From NCBI RefSeq assembly GCF_000372745.1, contig NZ_KB889563.1, forward strand, positions 191,436 through 255,435: DNA of 64,000 nucleotides, given 5' to 3'. This DNA comes from Embleya scabrispora DSM 41855. Its GTDB lineage: Bacteria; Actinomycetota; Actinomycetes; Streptomycetales; Streptomycetaceae. The position numbers and the translations under genes were made by a program. Of this stretch, positions 35,060 to 43,414 are shown in pieces (the first letter of the stretch is position 1; each line of letters opens with the position of its first letter). Under the pieces are notes generated by a model, which did no database searches, had not been told where the DNA came from, and saw nothing but the letters and a program-made list of their open reading frames with translations.

Positions 35060-35245
35060 ATGGTCGATCACCCACGGCTTGCGCAAACCGTCCTGGACAC
35101 CACCGAACCGAGAACGCTCGCGGAGTTCTACCGTCGACTGCTCGGACTGTCCTACCGCCCCAGCGACGGAACCCCCCTCGGACGGGGCGCCCGACGAGCC
35201 CGACTGGCTCGTCCTGCGCGACGCCGGTGGCGCGAACATCCGCGA
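35060..35245 (+). pseudogene. Frameshifted, truncated VOC-family remnant
   Basis: From ATG 35060 the frame encodes MVDHPRLAQTVLDTTEPRT and AEFYRRLLGLSYRPSDG, the usual start of a glyoxalase/VOC protein. After a run of six C at about 35170 the family-like sequence continues in another frame as APDEPDWLVLRDAGGANI. It then stops resembling VOC proteins after about 60 residues, where a GNAT-like remnant begins. Decay, or a homopolymer sequencing error plus real truncation, are both possible. Confidence 0.65.
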
Positions 35246-35600
35246 CGGCCGAGCCCCTGGACTACGAAGCCATCGACCGGATGGTGACGTGGGACGCCAA
35301 CACGCTGCTTGTCGCCCGGACGCCCGAGGCAATCGTCGGCACCCCCTGACTCTGGTGCTGTTGCCCCTGCCGTCCGGATTGCGGGCCCGCGTCGAAGACG
35401 TGGTTGTCGACAGTGCGGCGCGAGGCCAGGGAATCGCAGCACTCCTCACCCAGGAGGCCCTGCGGATCGCTCGAGAGGCTGGCGCCCGAACGGTGGATCT
35501 CACTTCCCGGCCGGATCGTGCGGCAGCGAACCGGCTGTACGAGCGTCTCGGCTTCCAGGCTCGGGAGTCGACGGTCTATCGCTTCCCGATCCACTACTGA
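35246..35600 (+). pseudogene. Frameshifted GNAT acetyltransferase remnant
   Basis: One frame gives LDYEAIDRMVTWDANTLLVA and ARTPEAIVGT, then hits TGA after a run of five C near 35345. A second frame continues with LTLVLLPLPSG, VEDVVVDSAARGQGIAALLT, AANRLYERLGFQ and YRFPIHY, a textbook GNAT acetyl-CoA site and C-terminus. Removing two bases at the C-run joins them. The N-terminus is missing, being fused to the VOC remnant upstream. Confidence 0.7.
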
Positions 35601-35742
35601 TGCGCGCAAGGGGTGACACCGCCGCCGGCCTCCAAGGCACTTCGGGTGTCACGCGAGTCCGCGTACGCCCGGCATGCCGAATGACGGAACCATCGGCCAC
35701 CTTGCGTCACCGAACGACTTCGATCTGTGTAGCTTGAGTCGT

Positions 35743-36261
35743 ATGACTGCTGAACCGACCCGCCGCTTGGTGCTGCTCCGACATGGCAAGTCCGAATGGT
35801 CCGACGAGGACGATCACGAGCGTCCGTTGGCGGAAAGGGGCCGCAAGGACGCGCCGAACGCCGGCAGGCGACTGGCCGCCGCCGGTATCGTCCTCGACCT
35901 GGCGCTGTGCTCGACGGCCGCGCGATGCAGGGAGACCTGGAAACTCGCGGTGGGCGAACTGCCGCAGCGCCCCAGGACCGTCTACGAGGATCGCCTCTAC
36001 GAGGCCTCGCTGGGGGAGCTCCTCGCGCTGGTCAACGAGACCTCCGACGAAGTCGCGGACCTCCTGCTCATCGGACACAACCCCGGCATGCACGCACTGG
36101 CCGACGCCCTCGCGGGTGAGGCGGAAGGCGATCTCCTGCCGCGGCTGAACCGCAGCGGCTTCCCCACGTCCGCGATCGCGGTTCTCACCTTCGCCGGCTC
36201 CTGGAAGTCCGTCGAGCACGGCGTCGCTCGTCTCGTCGCCTTCTGGCCCCCGCACGAATAG
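35743..36261 (+). CDS. SixA-like histidine phosphatase
   Basis: A 172-residue histidine-phosphatase-superfamily protein. The catalytic RHG triad is LLRHGKSEWSDEDDHERPL with His14, and the second catalytic His is in LLIGHNPGMHALAD. Length and motif spacing match SixA, a phosphohistidine phosphatase of phosphorelay or PTS proteins; the exact substrate here is unknown. The ATG at 35743 is chosen because upstream sequence in frame is not family-like. Single gene followed by a 42-bp hairpin region at 36434. Confidence 0.88.
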   Translation: MTAEPTRRLVLLRHGKSEWSDEDDHERPLAERGRKDAPNAGRRLAAAGIVLDLALCSTAARCRETWKLAVGELPQRPRTVYEDRLYEASLGELLALVNETSDEVADLLLIGHNPGMHALADALAGEAEGDLLPRLNRSGFPTSAIAVLTFAGSWKSVEHGVARLVAFWPPHE

Positions 36262-36433
36262 GCCACTCCGAGATCCCATCGGTCGTCCGCGAAACGCGAC
36301 AGCCGTCCCGCGGGCGCCCAACGTGTCACACCGGCGCGTGCTGTCGGTGAAGTGCGTTCAGCGTGTCCAGGCCGACCCGGCTCGACGCATCGAGACCGCC
36401 CGGCCCAAGGCTCCGCGCCACTTCGCCCTCGGT

Positions 36434-36475
36434 CGTTTCGCCGGTGATCCGCGGTCGCGGATCACCGGCGAAACG
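36434..36475. terminator. Perfect 20-bp inverted repeat between convergent genes
   Basis: CGTTTCGCCGGTGATCCGCG and its exact reverse complement are separated by two bases. It lies between the convergent SixA and AraC genes and is the longest perfect dyad I noticed in the window. A bidirectional terminator is the simplest reading, although the tiny loop and lack of U-tract leave room for a protein-binding or REP-like element. Confidence 0.6.
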
Positions 36476-36555
36476 GTTCGGTTCGGGGGGTGTGCCACGG
36501 GCCTGGGCCCGCCGCAACCGCGCAGCGCACCGATCACCGGCGTGCTCTTGCGCAT

Positions 36556-37419
36556 TCACGAGGATCGCGCGATTTCGCTCGTATGGCGGTTGCGGTGCCC
36601 GCGCACCTGCCCTGGGGCGGTGCTCCGGCGACTGGTTCGGTAGCGGCCCGGGGTCGTTCCGATGATGTTGGTGAACGCTGCGATGAAGTTGCTGGGGTTG
36701 GCCCATCCGCAGGCGTAGGCGGTCTGGATGGTGTCGTGGCCGTCGGCGAGAAGCACGAGGGCGTGGTAGATGCGTAGTTGCGTGCGCCACTCATAGAAGG
36801 TCATGCCGAGTTCGTTGCGGAACAGTCGACTGAGGGTGCGGGTACTGGCTCCGATGGTCTTCCCGAGTTCGGCCAGCGTGGCGCTGCTCGCCGGCGTCTC
36901 GTACAAGATCCGGGCAATGGCTTGCAGTCGGTCGTCCCGTGGCTCCGGCAGGTGCAGTGGCTGTTCGTGTGCTTCGCGGAGTTCATCGACGAGGACTCGA
37001 AGGAGGCGAGAGCGCGCGGAGCGGTTGTAGTCGGGCGCGGCGTCGTCGTGGTTGCGAGGCCCGGTCAGGGCGAGCAGCACCTCGCGGGCGAGGTCGGAGG
37101 CCAGGAACACGGCGGGATCGTCCGGTATGAGCCGGGCGAGGGATGGCGCGAGAAAGACGATCCGCATATCGGTGTCGCCGTGGGCGCGGTGGTAGTGCGT
37201 GAACCCGGCGGGGGTCCAGGCGACCCGGTTGGCGGGAACGATCGACGTGCCGCGCTCGGTGTGAACCGCCAAGACGCCGTCGGCTGCGTATACCAGGTGT
37301 CCCCGCGCGTGCGCCTGCACTGCGCTTGCTTCGCCGGATGGCCAGAGGTGGCGCCCGCCGGACGGCCACACATATGACGTCACACCGGCGATCAGGCGAG
37401 ATTGGCGGCGAACAGGCAT
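36556..37419 (-). CDS. AraC-family regulator with cupin sensor domain
   Basis: A 287-residue regulator: an N-terminal cupin-type sensor (about residues 20-140, HTERGTSIVPANRVAWTPAG) and a C-terminal double helix-turn-helix with ATLAELGKTIGASTRTLSRL and TAYACGWANPSNFIAAFTN. The ATG at 37419 has AGGA upstream; a longer frame runs toward the divergent hydrolase. It is divergent from the hydrolase at 37571 with 151 bp between, so it is the likely regulator of that gene. Confidence 0.87.
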   Translation of the reverse strand: MPVRRQSRLIAGVTSYVWPSGGRHLWPSGEASAVQAHARGHLVYAADGVLAVHTERGTSIVPANRVAWTPAGFTHYHRAHGDTDMRIVFLAPSLARLIPDDPAVFLASDLAREVLLALTGPRNHDDAAPDYNRSARSRLLRVLVDELREAHEQPLHLPEPRDDRLQAIARILYETPASSATLAELGKTIGASTRTLSRLFRNELGMTFYEWRTQLRIYHALVLLADGHDTIQTAYACGWANPSNFIAAFTNIIGTTPGRYRTSRRSTAPGQVRGHRNRHTSEIARSS

Positions 37420-37570
37420 CGGTTGGCATCCTAGCGGTATCAAGCCACACCTTGATCCGGTGAGACTGCCTACATGCGGAGTGGTCGTCGGTCGCGCAAA
37501 GCGCCCGACCGAACCACATGTCATCGAGGCGGCGTGCCTCGATGCCGCGGCTGGAGAAAGGGAGAAACGC

Positions 37571-38236
37571 ATGGCGACGTTCGTTCTTGTGCCCGGCGGT
37601 TGGAAAGGCTCCTGGTCGTTCGAGGCGGTGGTTCCGCTGCTGGAGCGTGCCGGTCATACCGTTCACGCCCTGACTCTGACCGGTCTGCGGCCGGACGACG
37701 ACAACGCGACGGTCGCGACCGCCAACCTCGACACGCACGCCGACGACGTGTTGCGGCTCCTCGATCGCGCCCACATCACCAGCGCGACGTTGGTCGGCCA
37801 CAGCTACGCCGGGATGGTGGTGGCCGCCGCCGCCGATCGCGCTGACGGCAGGATCTCGCGACTGGTGCATCTCGACGCCTACGTGCCGCGCGATGGCGAA
37901 TCGTGCTGGTCGTCGACGAACCAGCACTTCCGGGAAGTGTTCGCTGCCGGCGCTGCGGCCACCGGCTACGCCGTCCGACCGCCGGACGGCGGCGATCCCC
38001 GCCGCCGTCCCCATCCCCTCGCCTCGTTCCTGCAGACGATCCGGCTCACCGGCGCGCTCGCCCGGGTCCCCCGTCGGGAGTTCGTCTACTGCTCGGGATG
38101 GGAAGACCGGACGCCGTTCGCTGAACTCCGCACCCGACTCCAAGCCGATCCCGAGTGGCAGGTCCACGACCTCCCAACCGGCCACGACGCCATGCACGAG
38201 GCCCCGGAGGCGGTCGCCGCACTACTGCTTGGCTGA
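37571..38236 (+). CDS. Alpha/beta hydrolase, paralogue of the 6.2-7.1 kb hydrolase
   Basis: A 221-residue alpha/beta hydrolase beginning TFVLVPGGWKGSWSFE, with nucleophile elbow GHSYAG (about Ser77) and late His in TGHDAMHEAP. It shares HALTLTG, NLDTHADDV and PRDGESCWS with the product at 6239-7057 but lacks that protein's C-terminal tail. AAAGGGAG precedes the ATG. Divergent from the AraC-type regulator, suggesting inducible expression. Substrate unknown. Confidence 0.87.
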   Translation: MATFVLVPGGWKGSWSFEAVVPLLERAGHTVHALTLTGLRPDDDNATVATANLDTHADDVLRLLDRAHITSATLVGHSYAGMVVAAAADRADGRISRLVHLDAYVPRDGESCWSSTNQHFREVFAAGAAATGYAVRPPDGGDPRRRPHPLASFLQTIRLTGALARVPRREFVYCSGWEDRTPFAELRTRLQADPEWQVHDLPTGHDAMHEAPEAVAALLLG

Positions 38237-38662
38237 TGTTTCGCGGATGCGTCGACACACAGGCGGCAGGGCTGCCATTCCCCCACGGCCGAAAAGGTCC
38301 TGACCCCGCCGCAGCCCGGCGACGGCCGACACACCAGGCGCTGTCACGCACCCCAGTGCGCCGCCACCGGCACCGCACCGCACCGCCCCGGCGGAACGGC
38401 CTGAAGGCCGCACAGCCTCCTCCCGACCTCCGACGCCCGCAGCGCCCCCGGCACGCCTGAACGGCGCAGGCCGCCCGTACCTGCGGTCCGTCGCGGTACC
38501 GGATCAAGCAGCCTCCGGCGCCTGCGCCGCAGGGCCGCGCGGTGTCCGACGCATGAAATTCTTCATTCATGATCTTGCAGTCTGTTCATCTCCATGCCAG
38601 ATTCGGCGGAGCAGACAGACACAGTTCGGCGTGATCGCCGCTACGCCTTGGGAGTGACGCAC
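38237..38662. other. Gene-free region before the NCS1 permease
   Basis: 426 bp with no credible gene. The right end (about 38548-38600) is AT-rich (TGAAATTCTTCATTCATGA) and is the probable promoter of the permease. Confidence 0.5.
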
Positions 38663-40114
38663 ATGCCGATCGAGCAAACCCCCGAGGGGGGTCTCGCGAT
38701 GGAACGCCGCACCATCGAGGTGATCCCCGATGCCGAGCGGCACGGTACGCCGCTCAGCCAGTTCACCCTGTGGTTCGGCGCCAACATGCAGATCACCGCG
38801 ATAGTCGACGGCGCCTTGGCGGTGGTCTTCGGCGCCGACGCGCTGTGGGCGATATTCGCGCTGCTCATCGGCAACGTATTGGGCGGCGCCGTCATGGCGC
38901 TGCACTCGGCACAGGGGCCGCGACTCGGGGTCCCGCAGATGATCTCCAGCCGGGCGCAGTTCGGCGTCTACGGTGCGGTCCTACCGCTGCTGCTGGTGAT
39001 CCTGATGTACCTCGGATTCGCCGCGACCGGCACCGTCCTGGCCGGTCAGGCGGTGTGCGAGATGTTGCACATCGACAACGCGAAGGTCGGCATCCTGATC
39101 TTCGGCGCACTGACCGCGGTGGTCGCGGTCACCGGCTACCGTCTGATCCACCTCGCGGGCCGCGTCGCGACCGTCGTCGGCGTGCTCGGCCTCGGCTACC
39201 TGATGATCCGCCTCTTCACGCAGTACGACGTCGGCGCGCATGTGGGCGTAACGGGTTTCGACAGCGCGACGTTCCTGCTCGCCGTCGGCCTCGGCGCCGG
39301 GTGGCAGCTCACCTTCGGCCCGTACGTCGCCGACTACTCGCGCTACCTGCCGCGCAGCACCAGCCCCCGCGCGACGTTCTGGTCGACATTCGCGGGCTCG
39401 GTGGTCGGATCGCAGATCGCCATGACGCTGGGCGCGCTCACCGCGGCCGTCGCGGGCAAGGCGTTCCTGCCGGACCAGGTCGGCTTCCTCGGTGATCTGG
39501 CGGGCCCCGCGTTCCTGGCGTTCCTCATCTACCTGGTGATCGTGGTCGGCAAGCTGACCGTCAACTGCCTGAACGCGTACGGCGGCTTCATGTCGATCCT
39601 GACCATCGTGACCGCGTTCGACGGGCGTTCGCGAATCTCGCAGGCCGCCCGCGCCGCGTACATCATCGGGTTCACCGCGGTCTCGGTGGTCATCGCGATG
39701 GCGGCCAGCGCGGACTTCCTGACCAACTTCAAGAACTTCGTACTGCTGCTCCTGATGGTCTTCACACCATGGAGCGCGATCAATCTCGTCGACTACTACC
39801 TCGTTTCGCGCGAGCGCGTCGACATTCCCGCGCTGTACGACCCGAACGGCCGTTACGGCCGCTGGAACGTCACCGCCCTGACCTGCTACGTCGTCGGCGT
39901 GCTGGTACAGATCCCGTTCCTGGCCACCAAGCTGTACACCGGCGCGATCACCAAGAAGCTGGACGGCGCGGACATCTCCTGGCTCGTCGGCCTCGTCGTC
40001 ACGTCGGCGCTCTACTACGTCTGGGCGCGTCGTACCGCCAACCCGCCCGCCGAAACCATCCGCCCCGCCGAGCCGCAGGCCGGCGCCACCCGCACCGAGG
40101 CGCCGGTCGGCTGA
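38663..40114 (+). CDS. NCS1-family purine/cytosine permease
   Basis: A 483-residue, roughly 12-helix membrane transporter of the nucleobase-cation-symport-1 family. The N-terminal ERRTIEVIPDAERHGTPLSQ, helix 1 WFGANMQITAIVDGALA, and TFGPYVADYSRYLPR are family signatures. Substrates in the family are cytosine, allantoin, uracil, thiamine and similar; none can be assigned. In-frame starts at 38594, 38663 and 38699 are possible; 38663 has GGGAG upstream, and 38699 follows GAGGGGGG and would still keep the conserved N-terminus. A strong terminator follows. Confidence 0.88.
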   Translation: MPIEQTPEGGLAMERRTIEVIPDAERHGTPLSQFTLWFGANMQITAIVDGALAVVFGADALWAIFALLIGNVLGGAVMALHSAQGPRLGVPQMISSRAQFGVYGAVLPLLLVILMYLGFAATGTVLAGQAVCEMLHIDNAKVGILIFGALTAVVAVTGYRLIHLAGRVATVVGVLGLGYLMIRLFTQYDVGAHVGVTGFDSATFLLAVGLGAGWQLTFGPYVADYSRYLPRSTSPRATFWSTFAGSVVGSQIAMTLGALTAAVAGKAFLPDQVGFLGDLAGPAFLAFLIYLVIVVGKLTVNCLNAYGGFMSILTIVTAFDGRSRISQAARAAYIIGFTAVSVVIAMAASADFLTNFKNFVLLLLMVFTPWSAINLVDYYLVSRERVDIPALYDPNGRYGRWNVTALTCYVVGVLVQIPFLATKLYTGAITKKLDGADISWLVGLVVTSALYYVWARRTANPPAETIRPAEPQAGATRTEAPVG

Positions 40115-40165
40115 CGACCGCGCACCCCGCGCGGACGGCGGTTCTCCTGCCACCACACAAAACCA

Positions 40166-40212
40166 TGCCGCCCCTGTGCGGTCCCTCGCGTCGGGACCGC
40201 ACAGGGGCGGCA
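40166..40212. terminator. Strong hairpin terminator after the permease
   Basis: TGCCGCCCCTGTGCGGTCCC and its exact reverse complement form a perfect 20-bp stem with a 7-nt loop, starting 51 bp after the permease stop. Confidence 0.8.
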
Positions 40213-40524
40213 CACGTGTGTCAGCCGCCGACCGGCGGTGCGACCCCTGCTCACCCGACATCGGCTTTCGCCCGTCCGGGTGCACCCACCGGCAAGGATG
40301 CCTAGTGTCGAAGGAGGGGCCGTGGGGTCCGGACGGCGGAAGCGCGGACGTCCTCGCCCTCGATGCGGAAGCGTCCCGTCACTGCGTCGCCGAAGTTCCG
40401 GAGGTTCTCGATCGCCCAGGCAGGGACGGCCTCCGAAACACTGATCCCGCACGACGATCCCGTACGACGTGCTCGTGGGCCGTTCGGGCGCCGCGCCGAC
40501 TCGAAGACCGGGAGGCGGTAGCCG
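40213..40524. other. Gene-free region, possible short gene remnant
   Basis: 312 bp before the amidotransferase. On the minus strand, ending at a TAG near 40310, one frame reads AVPAWAIENLRNFGDAV and GRFRIEGEDVRAS, which looks protein-like, but it has no start and no recognised family. It may be a decayed C-terminus. Confidence 0.3.
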
Positions 40525-41358
40525 ATGTGCCGTTGGCTTGCCTACGCTGGGACACCCGTCCTGCTCGACACCATTCTCTACAAACCGACGCACTCCCTGA
40601 TCGACCAGAGCCTGCACTCGCGGCTCGGCGTCGAGACGACCAACGGCGACGGGTTCGGCGTCGGTTGGTACACACCCGACATCGACGCCCCGGCGCTCGT
40701 CCGGGACACCGGCCCGGCGTGGAGCAACCGCAATCTCCGAGAGATCGCCGACCACGTCCGCTCTCCCCTGATCTTCGCTCACATCCGGGCCTCGACCGGC
40801 ACGGCGGTGCAACAGAGCAACTGCCACCCGTTCCGTCATGGGCGTTGGATGTGGATGCACAACGGCGCCGTCGCCGACTTCCACCGCATGAAGCGAGAAC
40901 TGGCGCTGGCCATCGACCCGGACCTGTTTCCCGACATCGAGGGATCGACGGACTCCGAGGTCATGTTCTTCCTGGCATTGACCTTCGGCCTGGAGGACGA
41001 CCCGCCGGGCGCCGTCGCGCGGATGGCCGGTCTGGTGGAAAGCACCGGCCACCGGCACGGTGTGGAGTTCCCGCTGCAGATGACGATCGCGCTGACCGAC
41101 GGACAACGGCTGTGGGCATTCCGCTACTCCAGCCAGACGGCCTCACGCTCGCTCTTCTACAGCACCCGAGTGGAGACGTTGCGAGCGCTGCACCCCGACC
41201 TGGCGTTCCTGCGCGAGGTATCCGAGGAGACCCGCCTCATCGTGTCGGAGCCCTCCGGCGATCTTCCCGGCGCCTGGAACGAGGTCCCCGAGAGCAGCTA
41301 CGGCGTCGTGCAGCCCGGTGGGGACGAGTTGCACCCCTTCAGCCCGGTGTCCGCGTAG
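40525..41358 (+). CDS. Class II glutamine amidotransferase-like protein
   Basis: A 277-residue Ntn-hydrolase with Cys2 directly after the initiator Met (MCRWLAYAGTPVLLD), NGDGFGVGWYTP, FAHIRASTG and WMWMHNGAVAD, all signatures of class II amidotransferases of the EgtC/YafJ type. Length matches EgtC-like proteins, but no ergothioneine genes are adjacent, so the role is open. GGGAGG lies ahead of the ATG, and because the N-terminal Cys must become residue 1 after Met removal, the start is certain. Confidence 0.9.
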   Translation: MCRWLAYAGTPVLLDTILYKPTHSLIDQSLHSRLGVETTNGDGFGVGWYTPDIDAPALVRDTGPAWSNRNLREIADHVRSPLIFAHIRASTGTAVQQSNCHPFRHGRWMWMHNGAVADFHRMKRELALAIDPDLFPDIEGSTDSEVMFFLALTFGLEDDPPGAVARMAGLVESTGHRHGVEFPLQMTIALTDGQRLWAFRYSSQTASRSLFYSTRVETLRALHPDLAFLREVSEETRLIVSEPSGDLPGAWNEVPESSYGVVQPGGDELHPFSPVSA

Positions 41359-41430
41359 CGTCCGGGCCGGTCCCCACCCCACTCGTCCTCGCGGGCCCGC
41401 AGGTGGTTCGCCGATTCGAGGGTTTCGGTG

Positions 41431-42237
41431 TCACGTATCGCGGTTGCGGAGCTTCCACGCCCCGACCGTCGCGCCCGCGAGTGCCCAGCCGGCCATGACG
41501 AGCAGGCCGATCCACGGAGCGAGTTCGTAGTCTTCGAAGGCGTGCTCGTGGGTGATGCGCCTTCCCGCGCTCTCGGGCGTGAACCCGCCCAACTCGGCGA
41601 CACCCGGGATCGCGGTGACGAGCACGGTGCCGACGAGGAAGAGCGGGAACAGCAGGCCCAGCGCCGCCATCGGGGTACGCAGCCAGAACGCGACGCCGGT
41701 GCTCAGCACCGCGAGCAACACGAGGTAGGCCGCATGCCCGAAGGCCGCCCGCCACACGAGGGGATCGGTGAGGGAGATGTGCCCGATCGGCATCAGCGCC
41801 CGGGCGGCCAGCGTCGACAACACCGCCGACGGCACAGCCACGACAGTGGCGATGCCGGCGACCACGGTGAACTTGGCCGCGAGGAACATCCGACGATCGG
41901 GTACCGCGGTGAGGGAGGGGCCGATCGTGCCGCTGCCGTACTCACCGGACACCGCCAGCACCGCGAAGACCATCAGCGTCAGTTGCCCGATACCCAACCC
42001 GTAGTGCACCAGGGTCAGCGGGTCGTAGTCGGCTCCGTCGTCCTTCTTCTGGTCGGCCGCCACCAACGCGGAGAGCAGCGCGCCCAGTCCGACGTTCACC
42101 AGCAGTGTCACCACCGGGAGCCACCGGGTGGAGCGCACCGAGCGGATCTTGATCCACTCGGCCTCCAGCGCCGCGGGAAATGCCTCGTCGCGAAGGAGCC
42201 CATCGCGTCGGGTCGCCTCGATCGTTGCCTTGCTCAT
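41431..42237 (-). CDS. ABC-2 type transporter permease
   Basis: A 268-residue membrane protein with six predicted helices in the ABC-2 pattern: EWIKIRSVRSTRWLPVVTLL at the N-terminus, SGEYGSGTIGPSLTAVPDRR between helices 2 and 3, and a last helix followed by WKLRNRDT. Its ATG overlaps the stop of the ATPase gene as ATGA. Together they form an exporter of drug, peptide or lipid type; the substrate is unknown. Confidence 0.88.
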   Translation of the reverse strand: MSKATIEATRRDGLLRDEAFPAALEAEWIKIRSVRSTRWLPVVTLLVNVGLGALLSALVAADQKKDDGADYDPLTLVHYGLGIGQLTLMVFAVLAVSGEYGSGTIGPSLTAVPDRRMFLAAKFTVVAGIATVVAVPSAVLSTLAARALMPIGHISLTDPLVWRAAFGHAAYLVLLAVLSTGVAFWLRTPMAALGLLFPLFLVGTVLVTAIPGVAELGGFTPESAGRRITHEHAFEDYELAPWIGLLVMAGWALAGATVGAWKLRNRDT

Positions 42238-42959
42238 GCCCGACCACCTCCCACGAACTGCTCCCGACCGGCGGTCAGTCGCAGGTAGACGTCTTCCAGG
42301 GACTCGCCCTCGCCGACGAAGTCGGCGAGGGCGCAGTCGGCAAGCATCCGCCCTGCGGCGATCACGACGAGGTGGTCGGCCGTCAGCGCCATCTCGCTCA
42401 TCAGGTGACTCGCCAGGAAGATCGCGCGGCCCTCGGCGGCCAGCGACCGCAGCAGATCGCGGATCCACCGGATGCCTTCGGGGTCGAGGCCGTTGACCGG
42501 TTCGTCGAGGATCAGCACCTCGGGATCGCCCAGCAACGCCGCTGCCACACCCAGACGTTGACGCATGCCCAACGAGTAGGTGCCCGCCCGACGACAGGCA
42601 GCGTCGGTCATGCCGACCCGTTCGAGGACCTCGTCCACTCGGGCCGCGGGAATGCGGTTGGACCGGGCGAGGTAGAGCAGATGGTCACGGCCCCGGCGGC
42701 GCTTGTGCACCGCGCCGGCGTCGAGAAGGACACCCACATGCCGCAGCGGCTCACGCAGTTCCGCGTAGGTCCGCCCGGCGATCGTCGCGGTGCCGGCGGA
42801 GGGCCGGTCGAGCCCGACGGCCATCCGCATCGTCGTGGACTTCCCGGATCCGTTCGGACCCAGGAAGCCGGTGACCTTGCCCGGCGCGACGTCGAACGTG
42901 AGGTCGTCCACCGCGAGGACGTCGCCGTAACGCTTCGTCAGGTTCCGAATGTGGATCAT
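42234..42959 (-). CDS. ABC transporter ATP-binding protein
   Basis: A 241-residue ATPase with Walker A GPNGSGKST, signature YSLGMRQRLGVAAALLG, Walker B VLILDEPVNGLDPEG and the switch His in ASHLMSE. This is the DrrA/CcmA-type subunit that works as a dimer with the ABC-2 permease encoded next. GGGGAG lies upstream of the ATG. No regulator is adjacent. Confidence 0.92.
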   Translation of the reverse strand: MIHIRNLTKRYGDVLAVDDLTFDVAPGKVTGFLGPNGSGKSTTMRMAVGLDRPSAGTATIAGRTYAELREPLRHVGVLLDAGAVHKRRRGRDHLLYLARSNRIPAARVDEVLERVGMTDAACRRAGTYSLGMRQRLGVAAALLGDPEVLILDEPVNGLDPEGIRWIRDLLRSLAAEGRAIFLASHLMSEMALTADHLVVIAAGRMLADCALADFVGEGESLEDVYLRLTAGREQFVGGGRA

Positions 42960-43414
42960 CGTGCTCCCCGGCTGGTCACCGTGGCGAGTGCTCGCCCTGA
43001 TGTCCCAAGGCTGCCGCCCTCGGCCCCACGACAGATCCCCCGATCGTGGGGGCGTTCTCCCCCGGACGGGGGAGAACGCCGAGGCCGGTGCAACGAGGGC
43101 CGGTCGGGCTCCCATCGAAGGGTGTCGGCGTCGAGCATCCGTCCCGGACGACTTCGGGAAGCGAAGACCGTGCCGGCCGGGATGGCCCGAGCGGCGGTAC
43201 CACCGAGGAACAAGGGTTGCGGCGCGGCCACGTCCGACGTCAGGACCAGGGCGGCGGGCCGGACCGCACGAGGACTGTCCCACGCGCATCGCCGCCGGTG
43301 ACCAATCGCTCGGCCGGCGCCGGATCGACCGGAACGATGCGCGAGCGCGTCGGCCCCTCCGCCGCGCCGGCGCCGACCCCGAGCGGCTCCCCGCCCGACG
43401 CCCGGTGCGCGCGA
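42960..43414. other. Gene-free region between hydrolase and ABC operon
   Basis: 455 bp between two same-strand units, holding the hairpin at 43051-43080 and presumably the ABC promoter. No credible coding frame. Confidence 0.5.
43051..43080. terminator. Perfect 13-bp hairpin
   Basis: GGCGTTCTCCCCC-GGAC-GGGGGAGAACGCC lies about 90 bp upstream of the ABC ATPase start and 335 bp downstream of the hydrolase stop. It could end hydrolase transcription or act as an operator for the ABC operon. Confidence 0.55.
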
